The notes: generated by a model not told the origin, from the sequence alone. A stretch of DNA of 8,540 nt from Sphingomonadales bacterium (GCA_017302775.1 JAFLDC010000092.1:1-8540); one strand, 5' to 3'. Positions 1 to 7,250 are shown, counted from the first letter of the stretch. Numbers and translations are program-made.

Positions 1-75
1 GATGACGTCGAGGATTACCGTCGTAGCGAAGATCGCATCGCCCAACACATCTTTCCAGGATTTTGAAGTATCAAC
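1..75 (-). pseudogene. IS21-type IstB ATPase, C-terminal remnant (runs off left edge)
   Basis: On the minus strand an open frame of about 25 codons enters from the RHS remnant and runs to the window edge. It contains SWKDVLGDAIFATTVILD. This resembles the C-terminal segment of IstB, the ATPase helper of IS21-family transposition, which usually reads W..v.GD...A.aiLDRL.HH. The expected Arg-Leu after LD is Val-Ile here. The upstream part of istB (the AAA+ Walker motifs) is absent, because the frame abuts RHS-derived DNA at about position 75. I infer a broken insertion-sequence end rather than a working gene. The match is short, and a chance open frame cannot be excluded; the sequence left of the window would settle it. 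Confidence 0.4.
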
Positions 76-513
76 GCGGAATGCCATACTCGTCATAGCG
101 GTTGATGCCAACATTGGTCCCGTCCATCTGCGCCGCCGCAATGATCGAGCCCTGGTGATCGTCCACCAGCCGCCGCGCCGAACCCCAGGTCGTCACCGCG
201 CCTTCAAACCAGAACCGCGGATCGTCCACCCCCGCCGCCGGTCCATGCGCATAGCGCCGCCCGGCCCGCTCGCCAGCCGGTTCTCGGAGGTGTAGCTGTA
301 AGTGCCGGTCCCGCTGGTGGTGAGGTTCCCGCGCCCGTCATAGCCCAGCGCGGTTGCCCCGGCGCTGGTCAGCTGGTCGAACCCGTTGGCGCCATAGTTG
401 CGGTTGAGTTTGTAATGCGCGGTCCAGGCATAGCTGTCGTTCGCGCGGATCTCGGCCAAATCGGCGACGTTGTAGTCATAGGTGAAGTTGACCAGTCCGG
501 ATGTGTGATCCGG
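71..513 (-). pseudogene. RHS/YD-repeat protein fragment, deleted and frameshifted
   Basis: Two minus-strand frames together spell an RHS-repeat protein. The upstream frame (513 down to about 260) gives FTYDYNVADLAEIR, SYAWTAHYKLNRNYGANGFD, ALGYDGRGNLTTSGTGTYSY and SENRLASGPGGA. A second frame then takes over (about 262 down to 71) with RRYAHGPAAGVDDPRFWFEG, RRLVDDHQGSIIAAAQ and INRYDEYGIPR before a stop at 71-73. Intact relatives have roughly 50 residues between the SGPGGA and RRYAHGP segments, so the frame change reflects an internal deletion rather than a single-base slip. In-frame stops bound both ends (514-516 and 71-73), and neither the N-terminal secretion part nor a C-terminal toxin domain is present. 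RHS proteins are large shell-forming repeat proteins that often carry toxic tips. This one is a relic and probably makes nothing functional. Confidence 0.85.
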
Positions 514-607
514 CTAAGCCGCCTGGTTGAGCGGTCCGGTCGCGGAGCATCGGTTCAGGCACGCCGCGCCAGACGCGGCGCTTATGGCACCTACCACGTT
601 CTGCACA

Positions 608-1171
608 CTATCGCGTCGCCGCAACTGGCACAGGTATCCGAATGCTGATGTTCTGAGTCAGGTCCACTGCCGTCACGGCCTTGCAGCCGCGCTGCTTGCG
701 GCAATAATTCAACACACTTTCTTTTGCTTTTCCATCGTTCGCCTCGGTGGACGCGTACAGCAGTCCGCGCGAGCCGCGGGCGAGCGCCACGGACAGGTTA
801 TAGCCGCCAAATCCAACCGTGCAGCCATTCCCCATCACCCGCTGGCAAGCGGCGAGTGCAGCCTTTTCTGCCGTTTCGGGCGTGCGGTAGCCGCTGGCGA
901 TCCACGTTTCCCTTGCATCGATGTGCCACGCGCCGGCGAAGAAGTTCTTCACTGGCACATTGGGGCGTGCGGGCCGGGTAGGACGGCCGGCGCCCGCCGC
1001 CTGCGATCGCGCGTTGGGATCATAGGCGGGATAGCACCCATTCTGAACGCCGTTCTGATCATAGGTCGGATAATGCCCGGCGGGACAGTTTCCCTCCGCT
1101 GCCGCGCGGCTTGGAACAAACCCGATCGTTGATACCGTGATGAGAGCGCACAGATAATACTTTTTGGCCAT
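608..1171 (-). CDS. secreted DUF4189-type small Cys protein
   Basis: A 187-residue protein, probably exported to the periplasm. Residues 1-25 form a signal peptide: basic MAKK, a hydrophobic core, then a likely cut after SRAAA. The mature N-terminus has a CPAGHYPTYD...NGCYPAYDP segment like the CPPGYYP-type start of many DUF4189 proteins, then a Pro/Arg-rich linker. From about residue 77 comes the DUF4189-like domain: a WHIDARETWIASGY strand, TAEKAALAAC, NGCTV, a LSVALARG strand and a second A...VLNYC...GC unit. Six cysteines in the mature part would allow three disulfides. The family has no firm biochemical role. The start at 1171 is preferred because a GGAAGGTGAG Shine-Dalgarno precedes it and the signal peptide begins there. 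The frame stays open upstream to 1408 without signal-like sequence. The gene stands alone, divergent from the large operon. Confidence 0.8.
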   Translation of the reverse strand: MAKKYYLCALITVSTIGFVPSRAAAEGNCPAGHYPTYDQNGVQNGCYPAYDPNARSQAAGAGRPTRPARPNVPVKNFFAGAWHIDARETWIASGYRTPETAEKAALAACQRVMGNGCTVGFGGYNLSVALARGSRGLLYASTEANDGKAKESVLNYCRKQRGCKAVTAVDLTQNISIRIPVPVAATR

Positions 1172-1220
1172 TCCCCCAAACTCACCTTCCGCCAATGCCA
1201 GTCCCGGGAACTGGCTGGAA

Positions 1221-1248
1221 CAATTATTCATCCTCAAGGCCTTGGCAA
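1221..1248 (-). promoter_or_regulatory. possible promoter of the DUF4189-type gene
   Basis: Read on the minus strand, TTGCCA (1243-1248) and TAATTG (1221-1226) are separated by 16 bases, about 50 bases upstream of the ATG at 1171. The spacing is acceptable, but both hexamers are imperfect. Between them and the gene lies a short dyad (CCAGT...ACTGG near 1199-1215). This is a weak motif match only. Confidence 0.25.
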
Positions 1249-1654
1249 GGTCATGCGGTTGTCGACCGCCCTGGCAGTCCGCCGCGTCGCTGCTTGGTTT
1301 ACAAAGCCGCGACCCGACGAGGGGCACTTCGCCGCATGGCCCAAGTCTGACCTCGCCACGTCCGCATGACTCATTTCTGATGAACGCACGATGGCTCAAG
1401 AAACTCATAGGGTGCCGCTGTCTTCATCGGTCGCCGGTAATGCAGCCCAAGCGGGGCAAGTGCACCGGTGACAGCAGGCCTGTTACCCGGTCGTTGAACA
1501 AAGAAATGCAGCGGCGAAGGCAAAATCTGCGTGCAAAGGACAACTTCGCACAAATCGCCACGATTGCTGCCACGCTATCCTTGACGCCAATCACAATAAT
1601 CTGCGCGATCAAGTATTTGATTTGACTCTGGTCATTTGCCCGCCAACTATGGCT

Positions 1655-1662
1655 TGGGGGAG
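1655..1662 (+). promoter_or_regulatory. Shine-Dalgarno site deciding the start of the large gene
   Basis: The purine run TGGGGGAG ends 7 bases before the ATG at 1670. The frame is also open from a TTG at 1622, but that start has no purine-rich site at a suitable distance and would add 16 residues unlike the rest of the protein. The ATG at 1670 is therefore chosen. Confidence 0.65.
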
Positions 1663-1669
1663 AAATACC

Positions 1670-4600
1670 ATGGTAGACGTCGCAACTTTTTCCATCGTTC
1701 GCCAGGGCGACCCGAAGGCAGCCATCCCGGCGCGGCAGAACGCGGTCACCATGGAACCCGCACTCCCGCGATCTTCCGCCACCGCGAAGGCGGCGGCTCC
1801 TACCCTGTCGCCGATAGAAAGAGCATTCAATCCACGCTGGATCAATTTCTTTGGCGAGCATGCCGCCATTCCCGAGGCGAAAGGAAGGAGTACCGCCAAG
1901 CTTGCAGTCGATCCGGCTCAAGACTCTGAACTGGTCTTCGCCAAATTGCATGACAACCTCAAAGCTGCCTGGTCTGCTCGCGATGCAGCCAAGCTCGAAA
2001 CTGTCGCCAGCGCGCACTTGAAGGGGCAGGCAACCTCCGGCACCCCGTTGATCGATCCCTTCACCCGCAAGCTGTATGACTTCTTCAAGGCACGCGGCTG
2101 CAACGGTACTGGTGCAGAGATCATCGCCCTGATCGGCGACATGACCAATCAGCAGATCAACGACTATCTGACCAGCAGCGCCCAGCTCGTATCAAAGCTG
2201 AAGGCCCAGGCCTTTGCCGCCATGGTCAACGGCACGCTTTCGCAACAAGGTATTGACCTCTTGCTGGCGATCAAATCCATAGCCGCCTTCCAGTTGATTG
2301 CCGCAGCCGTCCTCAACTATGGGAAAGAGCCTTCTAAGATACCGGTCAAGCTGATCTGTGCGACGCTGGATGCCGACATTTCGTTTCCGGAATGGACCTT
2401 TGATGTCGATCCTTGCCGTTGGGCCAAGCGCGATAACGCCACCACAAATCCGCGCGGCGATACCGGCGTCGTTCAATCCTGGCCGGCCGGCGCTACCGCG
2501 ATCGATGCCGCAGCGTATGCGTCAGCAACGGCAGTCAGCCCTTTAAGAAGGCGCATTGAGCAAGCCACTCGGCCTGCCGAAATCGCGACCCGCGATGAAG
2601 CGCAAGCACACCTGCGAACCCAAAATCCGCCGCCCAACCCAAATTTGTCCTACAATTGTGAATGTTATCCAGAGGCCAAGCCGCTCTGCCTGCCGCCAGA
2701 TCCATGCTGCGCGAAGATCAACTATTATGTGACCGATACCCTGGTGCTGCGTGATACGGTGAAGCGCTACCTCGCCTCTGACCTTGCCTATATCGAAAAC
2801 ATTGCCGCCGGAGAGACCCGCATCCGCGAGCATAGCTTTGCCAAGACGATCGAGGATTACACCGAAGAGGAAGCCACCACCACCAAGAGCGAAGAACGCG
2901 ATCATCAGGTAACCGAGCGCTTCAGCGTTCAGAACGAGATCGAGAAGAACCTCAAGATCGATGCCGATGCCCATGCCGAGTACAACTCCGGCGCTTACAA
3001 GGCGGCGATCAACGGCTCGGTTTCCAAGGAGACCGCCCAGAGAGAAGCGCGCGAGCAGTTCCGCGAAGCAGTCGACAAGGCCGTCACCAAATTGCAGGTT
3101 GAAACCCGCAAGCTGACCTCACGCCGCGTAACGACCAGGGAAGAAGAAAAAAACACGCACTCGTTTGCAAACCTTGGTTCGACACACACCGTGGCCAAAT
3201 ACTTCTATGTCTCGAAGGAAGTCGAAGGGCAGATTTTCAGCTATGGCTTACAGACCACGGTCGAGTTGCTGCTTCCAAGCCCGGCGGCACTTTATGAGCA
3301 CATGGAAAAGACGCTTTTTGAACGAGAGTGGATGAAGCAGACCCCTTGTGTACCTGATGTGATTAGTTGGCGTGATGTAACGAAAGAAAATTACCTTTCG
3401 TTTCAAACAAAATACTGCCTTCCGAAGGCTCTTCCTGAACCGCCCGCAGATCTGCCACCGAAAAGCGAAGTTTTTGAATTTTCAGGATCTGAAGGCACAG
3501 ACGATGAGAAAAATTACACGATTAGAACCATTTCCGTCCCCCCAGGGTACTATGGATCACAGCTTGAAATATTAGGCGATCAATTGGGTGTTGCGCAGGA
3601 CCGGGACGGACCTCTTGATCTTAAAGCAGAGCATGAAATTGAAGTCTATCTATCGAATAGCTCAGCAGTCGTACGATACGATAAAAACGGCAACGTAAAG
3701 GCAGATAATTCACAGTATTTGGTCGGAATTGACATGCATAGTGATTCTAATCTTTGGATAAGATCCAAAAATATAGAATCTTTTACTGGAAAGGTTCGGG
3801 TTTTTTGGTCGCCGCTTCCGGTGGATATTACGAAATGGCAAAAGGATGTCGCGGCCAGCATCAATGAGACCAACGCTAAGCACAGTATTGCAGAGGCCAA
3901 GCGAGAATTTGAGAAGAAATACAAGGAAAACCAGCGCGGTCGCCACCCCTTCACCAACAAGGAGATCATCCTCTCTGAGCTGAAGCGCGCAGCGATCTAC
4001 ATGATGTGCGAGGATTTCGAGCGCGGCGATGTGATAGCACCCAAGACACCGCCCTGCGGCTATCCGGAGATCAACCGCAAGACCGCCAGCCAGGAATGCG
4101 CAGACTGGTATTTCTGGGAAACCGCCTTTGACTGGCGGCTGATGAGCTTCGTATTCTTCGACTATTTCTGGAACAAGAAGTGCGATTGGCCCGAAAAGTT
4201 TGCACCTGGTCATGACGATTTCATGTTCAACGCCTTCCTGCGCAGCGGCATGGCGCGCATCATGGTGCCGGTCAGGCCGGGGATGGAAGCAGACGTCATC
4301 TTCTATCTCGAAACCGGGCAGAAGTGGGGCCTCGGCGGCCAACCGCCCATGAACCCGCAAGACCCGCGCTGGATCAGCGTTGTGCAAGAGCTTAAGCACG
4401 CACGCGATTGCTATCAGAATGATCGGGAGGGGATGCTTCGCGCCAACATCGATTTGGTGAACAGCATTCCTGGCTCGCCCAAACTGACCAATGTCGTGCG
4501 CCTGGAAGGATCGGATCGCTACTGGGATCCGTTGGCGGGAACGCTAGGCGCTCTCAATCAGGCAGCTATCGATAACGATACGGGACGCGAAATCTTCATC

Positions 4601-4888
4601 GATGGAGTTCGCTACCGGATAGTCAGCATCGCGCTAAGCTCTGATCCGCTGGCTCCCGCCTACGATCCCGCCGCGACCAGCCAGACGATGTGGTGGGACA
4701 TAACGCTCGATCGCCCGCTTGAGGCGAAGGTCACGATCGACAACAGTGGAAACATCTTCCCGGACTTCGCTTACGCCATCGGCGCGGCCTATGTCGGAGC
4801 GCCGTTCCGCTGGCAGGAGCCGACAAACCTGGTGTGGCTGGGTGATGCTGACGACGGACGCTTACCGGAATATCCGATCAGCAGTTGA
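1670..4888 (+). CDS. large uncharacterised protein (1072 aa), long charged helical core and VPVRPG C-terminal block
   Basis: Function unknown. There is no signal peptide and no membrane segment. Residues 1-320 are an Ala-rich, mostly helical part. A cysteine cluster follows (C330, C332, C340, C346, C347). Next come YYVTDTLVLRDTVKRYLASD and YIENI (374-378), then a very charged helical stretch, about 381-497, rich in Glu/Lys/Arg/Thr and likely coiled coil. YGLQTTVELLLPSPAALYEH (525-544) follows. Residues about 563-724 are a low-GC module with a beta-like composition. The C-terminal part has LKRAAIYMM (771), W813-YFWETAFDW-W822, YFW (832-834), FLRSG and MVPVRPGMEADV (865-876), DPRWISVVQEL (to 908) and PTNLVWL (1051-1057). 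From memory, this order (IEN, charged helices, F..AF.W..M.Y.FY.YFW, VVPVRPGFEAA, PT.LV.L) marks a widespread unnamed family; I cannot give a database name. It is the first gene of an operon with the 4900 gene. The reading frame is confident, the role is not. Confidence 0.85.
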   Translation: MVDVATFSIVRQGDPKAAIPARQNAVTMEPALPRSSATAKAAAPTLSPIERAFNPRWINFFGEHAAIPEAKGRSTAKLAVDPAQDSELVFAKLHDNLKAAWSARDAAKLETVASAHLKGQATSGTPLIDPFTRKLYDFFKARGCNGTGAEIIALIGDMTNQQINDYLTSSAQLVSKLKAQAFAAMVNGTLSQQGIDLLLAIKSIAAFQLIAAAVLNYGKEPSKIPVKLICATLDADISFPEWTFDVDPCRWAKRDNATTNPRGDTGVVQSWPAGATAIDAAAYASATAVSPLRRRIEQATRPAEIATRDEAQAHLRTQNPPPNPNLSYNCECYPEAKPLCLPPDPCCAKINYYVTDTLVLRDTVKRYLASDLAYIENIAAGETRIREHSFAKTIEDYTEEEATTTKSEERDHQVTERFSVQNEIEKNLKIDADAHAEYNSGAYKAAINGSVSKETAQREAREQFREAVDKAVTKLQVETRKLTSRRVTTREEEKNTHSFANLGSTHTVAKYFYVSKEVEGQIFSYGLQTTVELLLPSPAALYEHMEKTLFEREWMKQTPCVPDVISWRDVTKENYLSFQTKYCLPKALPEPPADLPPKSEVFEFSGSEGTDDEKNYTIRTISVPPGYYGSQLEILGDQLGVAQDRDGPLDLKAEHEIEVYLSNSSAVVRYDKNGNVKADNSQYLVGIDMHSDSNLWIRSKNIESFTGKVRVFWSPLPVDITKWQKDVAASINETNAKHSIAEAKREFEKKYKENQRGRHPFTNKEIILSELKRAAIYMMCEDFERGDVIAPKTPPCGYPEINRKTASQECADWYFWETAFDWRLMSFVFFDYFWNKKCDWPEKFAPGHDDFMFNAFLRSGMARIMVPVRPGMEADVIFYLETGQKWGLGGQPPMNPQDPRWISVVQELKHARDCYQNDREGMLRANIDLVNSIPGSPKLTNVVRLEGSDRYWDPLAGTLGALNQAAIDNDTGREIFIDGVRYRIVSIALSSDPLAPAYDPAATSQTMWWDITLDRPLEAKVTIDNSGNIFPDFAYAIGAAYVGAPFRWQEPTNLVWLGDADDGRLPEYPISS

Positions 4889-4899
4889 AAGGCGCGGTG

Positions 4900-5919
4900 A
4901 TGGGATATCGTGATTTCGACCAAAGCCGCCCCCCGTCGTCTGGCGGACGCGCGGCAACTGACCGTGCAGAACCGGGCGTGCCGTCATCTCAAAAAGACCC
5001 TCAATCTGCCCCGCCCAGAGCAGGCCCGCCCAAATTCGATGCCCGCAAGCCTACTGAAATACTTGCCTACTATAGAAATAATGCCGATCAAAATCGAAGA
5101 GCTGACCAATTTTCAAACCCAAACGAGAAATCCAATTTGAAGGTCTACATTGAGGAAATTGACGAAAGCGGAAATTCCATCGTAACCTACAGCACTTACG
5201 AAGCAGGCGACTGGGATTGGGATTTAGAAAAAGCTCTTAAAAACAGCATCAACGATTTTCGCGTCGATCCGTCAAAAGACAACTATACTGACTGGCCCTT
5301 CACCTCACGCGACGGCGAGGACGGCACTCTGTACATCTGTGCTGACAATCGGAAAATGTGTTTCTCAAGCTGGTTTGTCAAAAACAAGCCTGTCACATCG
5401 GTCGCTCCAATGCTGGCCCCGGGATTTTTGGACCGTGGAGTTGGCCCCTTCGGCTGGATTCTCTATCAAATTGGGGGCTGGCAAAAGATTGCTGCATTCA
5501 AACGCTGGGAGAGCCAATTTGAAGAAAATGCCCGGGTATACCTGACCTATTCCGCACCACTTTCCTCTGACGTCTTTCGCATAGCGGAAGCGATCACAGG
5601 AGAATCCATCGAGGGCGGAAAAAAATTTACCGATGAAGAAAGAGTCGAAAAATTCATATCAGGTGTGAAGGGTATAATTGAACTTGCAGGGAGCACTGAA
5701 GCTGAGTTTTTAGGACAATTCCTGGATCAATTTATTGACTACCTGATAGACCGTGTTGAAGATGAACATATACGGAAAACCCTGAAAGATGCCAAAGACG
5801 CCATAGGAAATCTGTCAGAAGATTTGGAATTTTCAGAAACTATAGAAGATTTGATCAAAAAAGCCAAAAAGACAAACGAGAAAATAAATTCTATCAAAAT
5901 CGAGCAATCTAAATTCTGA
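4900..5919 (+). CDS. putative effector-like protein (339 aa), proline-rich head and low-GC helical body
   Basis: Not recognised as a named family. The ATG at 4900 follows AAAGG by 7 bases and lies 11 bases after the previous stop, so the two genes are probably co-transcribed. An in-frame TTG at 4885 overlapping that stop is less likely. Residues 1-46 are Pro/Ser/Arg/Ala/Gly-rich and disordered-looking, in DNA of about 70% GC. From about nt 5040 the DNA falls to roughly 40% GC or below and the protein becomes structured. It has a Trp/Asp-rich stretch (DWDWDLEKAL), a Gly/aromatic segment (GVGPFGWILYQIGGW, 180-194), and SSDVFRIAEAITGESIEG then KKFTDEERVEKF (222-252). That last piece resembles the A.TG....G..LS..ER pre-toxin linker of polymorphic toxins. 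The rest is Lys/Glu-rich helix or coiled coil (about 265-339). No catalytic motif is visible. An effector, or a partner or chaperone of the large protein, are both possible. Confidence 0.8.
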   Translation: MGYRDFDQSRPPSSGGRAATDRAEPGVPSSQKDPQSAPPRAGPPKFDARKPTEILAYYRNNADQNRRADQFSNPNEKSNLKVYIEEIDESGNSIVTYSTYEAGDWDWDLEKALKNSINDFRVDPSKDNYTDWPFTSRDGEDGTLYICADNRKMCFSSWFVKNKPVTSVAPMLAPGFLDRGVGPFGWILYQIGGWQKIAAFKRWESQFEENARVYLTYSAPLSSDVFRIAEAITGESIEGGKKFTDEERVEKFISGVKGIIELAGSTEAEFLGQFLDQFIDYLIDRVEDEHIRKTLKDAKDAIGNLSEDLEFSETIEDLIKKAKKTNEKINSIKIEQSKF

Positions 5920-6397
5920 TTCAATATCTATTTTATAGTTCATCACCCTTCATGTGATCTGCACAAATTATCAACAGCTGATACTGAAACATATTATCCT
6001 GCGCTTCGGTTCGTGATGATACTTGACGCTGAGGGCATTTTAAATCGCTCCAGGCTGACCTCAAGCGGGCACAGGCTAGACTTCTCGCCAAAGCACGAAT
6101 GCATGCCTTGGCTCGCGCAATGGATCGGCGGCCGTACCGTCAAACACGCTGCCAGTTACCCCATTTGCATCTCTCTTCGCGCCCGATGAACCCCTTCATC
6201 GGATGCAGCTGTTTATACTGACGGCCTTAGCCGCGAAGATATTTCAACTGGCATTTGCCATCACCCCGCAGAGTGTGCGGAGACGATGTCGCCGCTCGGA
6301 TCCGAGGGATTGCTCTCGCCGGCCTGTTCGCGCAAACCCGCTCCAGCCCTTATTGCCGGACCTGGCGGAAGCGGCTTGAGACCTCCCGAACACGGAC
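5920..6397. other. convergent intergenic region, no supported gene
   Basis: The region lies between the ends of two genes that face each other. The first 80 bases are AT-rich with no strong terminator hairpin. A plus-strand frame of about 61 codons (6036-6221) encodes a Lys/Arg/Ala-rich piece (HFKSLQADLKRAQARLLAKA), but it lacks a start codon and ribosome site at its front and matches nothing I know; it may be a relic. A perfect 8-bp stem with a CCCC loop lies at 6183-6202 without a T tract. No RNA gene or direct repeat was seen. Confidence 0.5.
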
Positions 6398-7147
6398 CTA
6401 CCTGGCTGCATCAAATCCGCCGCAATCTGGCCGAACCTCGATCAGCAGAATAGGCTGAGCGCCGCTGGCAGGCGAATGCGTGTGCGCCGGGTAGAGCAGC
6501 AGACGCGGCAACGACAAGTCGGGCCGCAACGCAGCCTGGGCCTTGACCTTGCCCTTGGCGTCCGCGGCGCAGGCGTGAACCATGCGCGCCAGCAATCCGC
6601 CGCCCTCGGCCCCGACTACTATCGCGTTGCAGACCGACCGCGACAGCGCGCGGTCCGCCGGTGCGGGTTGCAATACGGCCGGGGAGAAGAAATCGCTGCC
6701 GATACCAAACAGGCTATCGCCGAATGCGGCGGGATCGGTCGAGTCGCGATCGACGCGCGGCAAATCGAGATGTCCCGATTCCGGCAACCGCGATGAAGGG
6801 ATAGGAAGAAGATGGACGGTACCATTTCGTTCGAGTCTGAACCAGCCGGCGGACTCGTCGATCGGATCCAGTTCCAGAACGATGTCGAAAACCGTTGCAC
6901 GGCGAGGCCCGAAAACCTCAAACCTGATCGCAAAAATTTCCTCGCGTGTCCGGCCAATGAAGGAAACATGCTCAACTTCCTGGGCCAAATAGTCACCAAG
7001 ACGATAGGCAAATGAGGCCAGGGCGACCTGCGCCAGCGCCCGAACCTGTTCCGGCATCTGCTCAATCTGCCGCTGGACGCGGGCTGTCAAAGCGAGCTCG
7101 ACTTCGGTGGTATCCGAGAGTTGCAAGACTGCAGTTTGCTCGCCCAT
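6398..7147 (-). CDS. hypothetical protein, 249 aa, under the shared AT-rich operator
   Basis: Not recognised. The ATG at 7147 follows a strong GGAGG (7155-7159 on the opposite strand) with 7 bases of spacing, which makes the gene credible. The N-terminal 55 residues look helical (TARVQRQIEQMPEQVRALAQ). A more beta-like part with alternating charged and hydrophobic residues follows (HVSFIGRTREEIFAIRFEVF, TVFDIVLELDP, GWFRLERNGTVHLLPIP). The C-terminal half is Ala/Leu/Pro-rich. There is no signal peptide, no clear membrane helix and no nucleotide-binding motif. It lies downstream of, and in the same direction as, the RHH gene, but with its own promoter region carrying the same 18-bp element, so it is probably a target of that regulator. 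It could belong to a mobile element, but nothing in it proves this. Confidence 0.7.
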   Translation of the reverse strand: MGEQTAVLQLSDTTEVELALTARVQRQIEQMPEQVRALAQVALASFAYRLGDYLAQEVEHVSFIGRTREEIFAIRFEVFGPRRATVFDIVLELDPIDESAGWFRLERNGTVHLLPIPSSRLPESGHLDLPRVDRDSTDPAAFGDSLFGIGSDFFSPAVLQPAPADRALSRSVCNAIVVGAEGGGLLARMVHACAADAKGKVKAQAALRPDLSLPRLLLYPAHTHSPASGAQPILLIEVRPDCGGFDAAR

Positions 7148-7183
7148 CGCCCATCCTCCATCGAGACAAGTTTAGCTGCAATC

Positions 7184-7203
7184 ACATATATACATATATA
7201 TAT
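7184..7203. promoter_or_regulatory. AT-rich operator copy A
   Basis: The plus strand reads ACATATATACATATATATAT. Its first 18 bases are the exact reverse complement of 7692-7709. The site lies 37 bases upstream of the 249-aa gene and overlaps its putative -10 box. Both copies have a TGCAA word close by. I infer a binding site for the RHH protein encoded at 7303-7656; binding itself is not shown by sequence. Confidence 0.6.
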
Positions 7204-7225
7204 TGTCTGCAACCTCTTTTTCCAA
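7197..7225 (-). promoter_or_regulatory. putative promoter of the 249-aa gene
   Basis: On the minus strand, TTGGAA (7220-7225) and TATATA (7197-7202) are spaced by exactly 17 bases, giving a leader of roughly 45 bases to the ATG at 7147. The -10 box lies inside operator copy A, so a protein bound there would block RNA polymerase. The AT-rich repeat makes some -10 match easy by chance, which limits confidence. Confidence 0.45.
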
Positions 7226-7250
7226 CAGCGCTGGAGACCGCAGATACAAA

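Larger units (their letters stand above)
1172..1669. other. divergent intergenic region, 498 bp
   Basis: The region separates the minus-strand DUF4189-type gene from the plus-strand operon and must hold both promoters. Open frames cross it on both strands, but their translations show no recognisable motif, no credible start and an amino-acid make-up like random GC-rich DNA. I find no convincing sigma-70 promoter for the operon: TTGACG at 1581 and TTGACT at 1622 have only poor -10 partners. No tRNA, repeat array or clear terminator was seen. Confidence 0.5.

Noticed and set aside
527..1132. Plus-strand open frame of about 200 codons
   Set aside because: It is antisense to the DUF4189-type gene, which has a signal peptide, an ordered domain and a ribosome site.
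1164..1625. Plus-strand open frame of about 150 codons in the divergent intergenic region
   Set aside because: No Shine-Dalgarno site, no recognisable motif, and a residue make-up like a random GC-rich frame; it also overlaps the leader of the DUF4189-type gene.
1581..1650. Sigma-70 promoter for the large operon (TTGACG at 1581 or TTGACT at 1622)
   Set aside because: At 16-18 base spacing the -10 candidates match the consensus poorly, and the second would start transcription on top of the ribosome site.
728..1703. 16-bp exact repeat TTTTCCATCGTTCGCC at 728-743 and 1688-1703
   Set aside because: Both copies lie in coding sequence of unrelated genes and different frames, with no matching flanks; it is most likely coincidence, though somewhat unlikely by chance.
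6183..6202. Perfect 8-bp stem with CCCC loop as a terminator
   Set aside because: There is no T tract on either strand, it lies more than 190 bases from the nearest gene end, and about one such stem is expected by chance in a window this size.
7184..7203. Simple TA-dinucleotide microsatellite explanation for the AT-rich tracts
   Set aside because: The tracts are interrupted by C/G at the same places in both copies and sit at both promoter regions, which fits operators better than slippage repeats.
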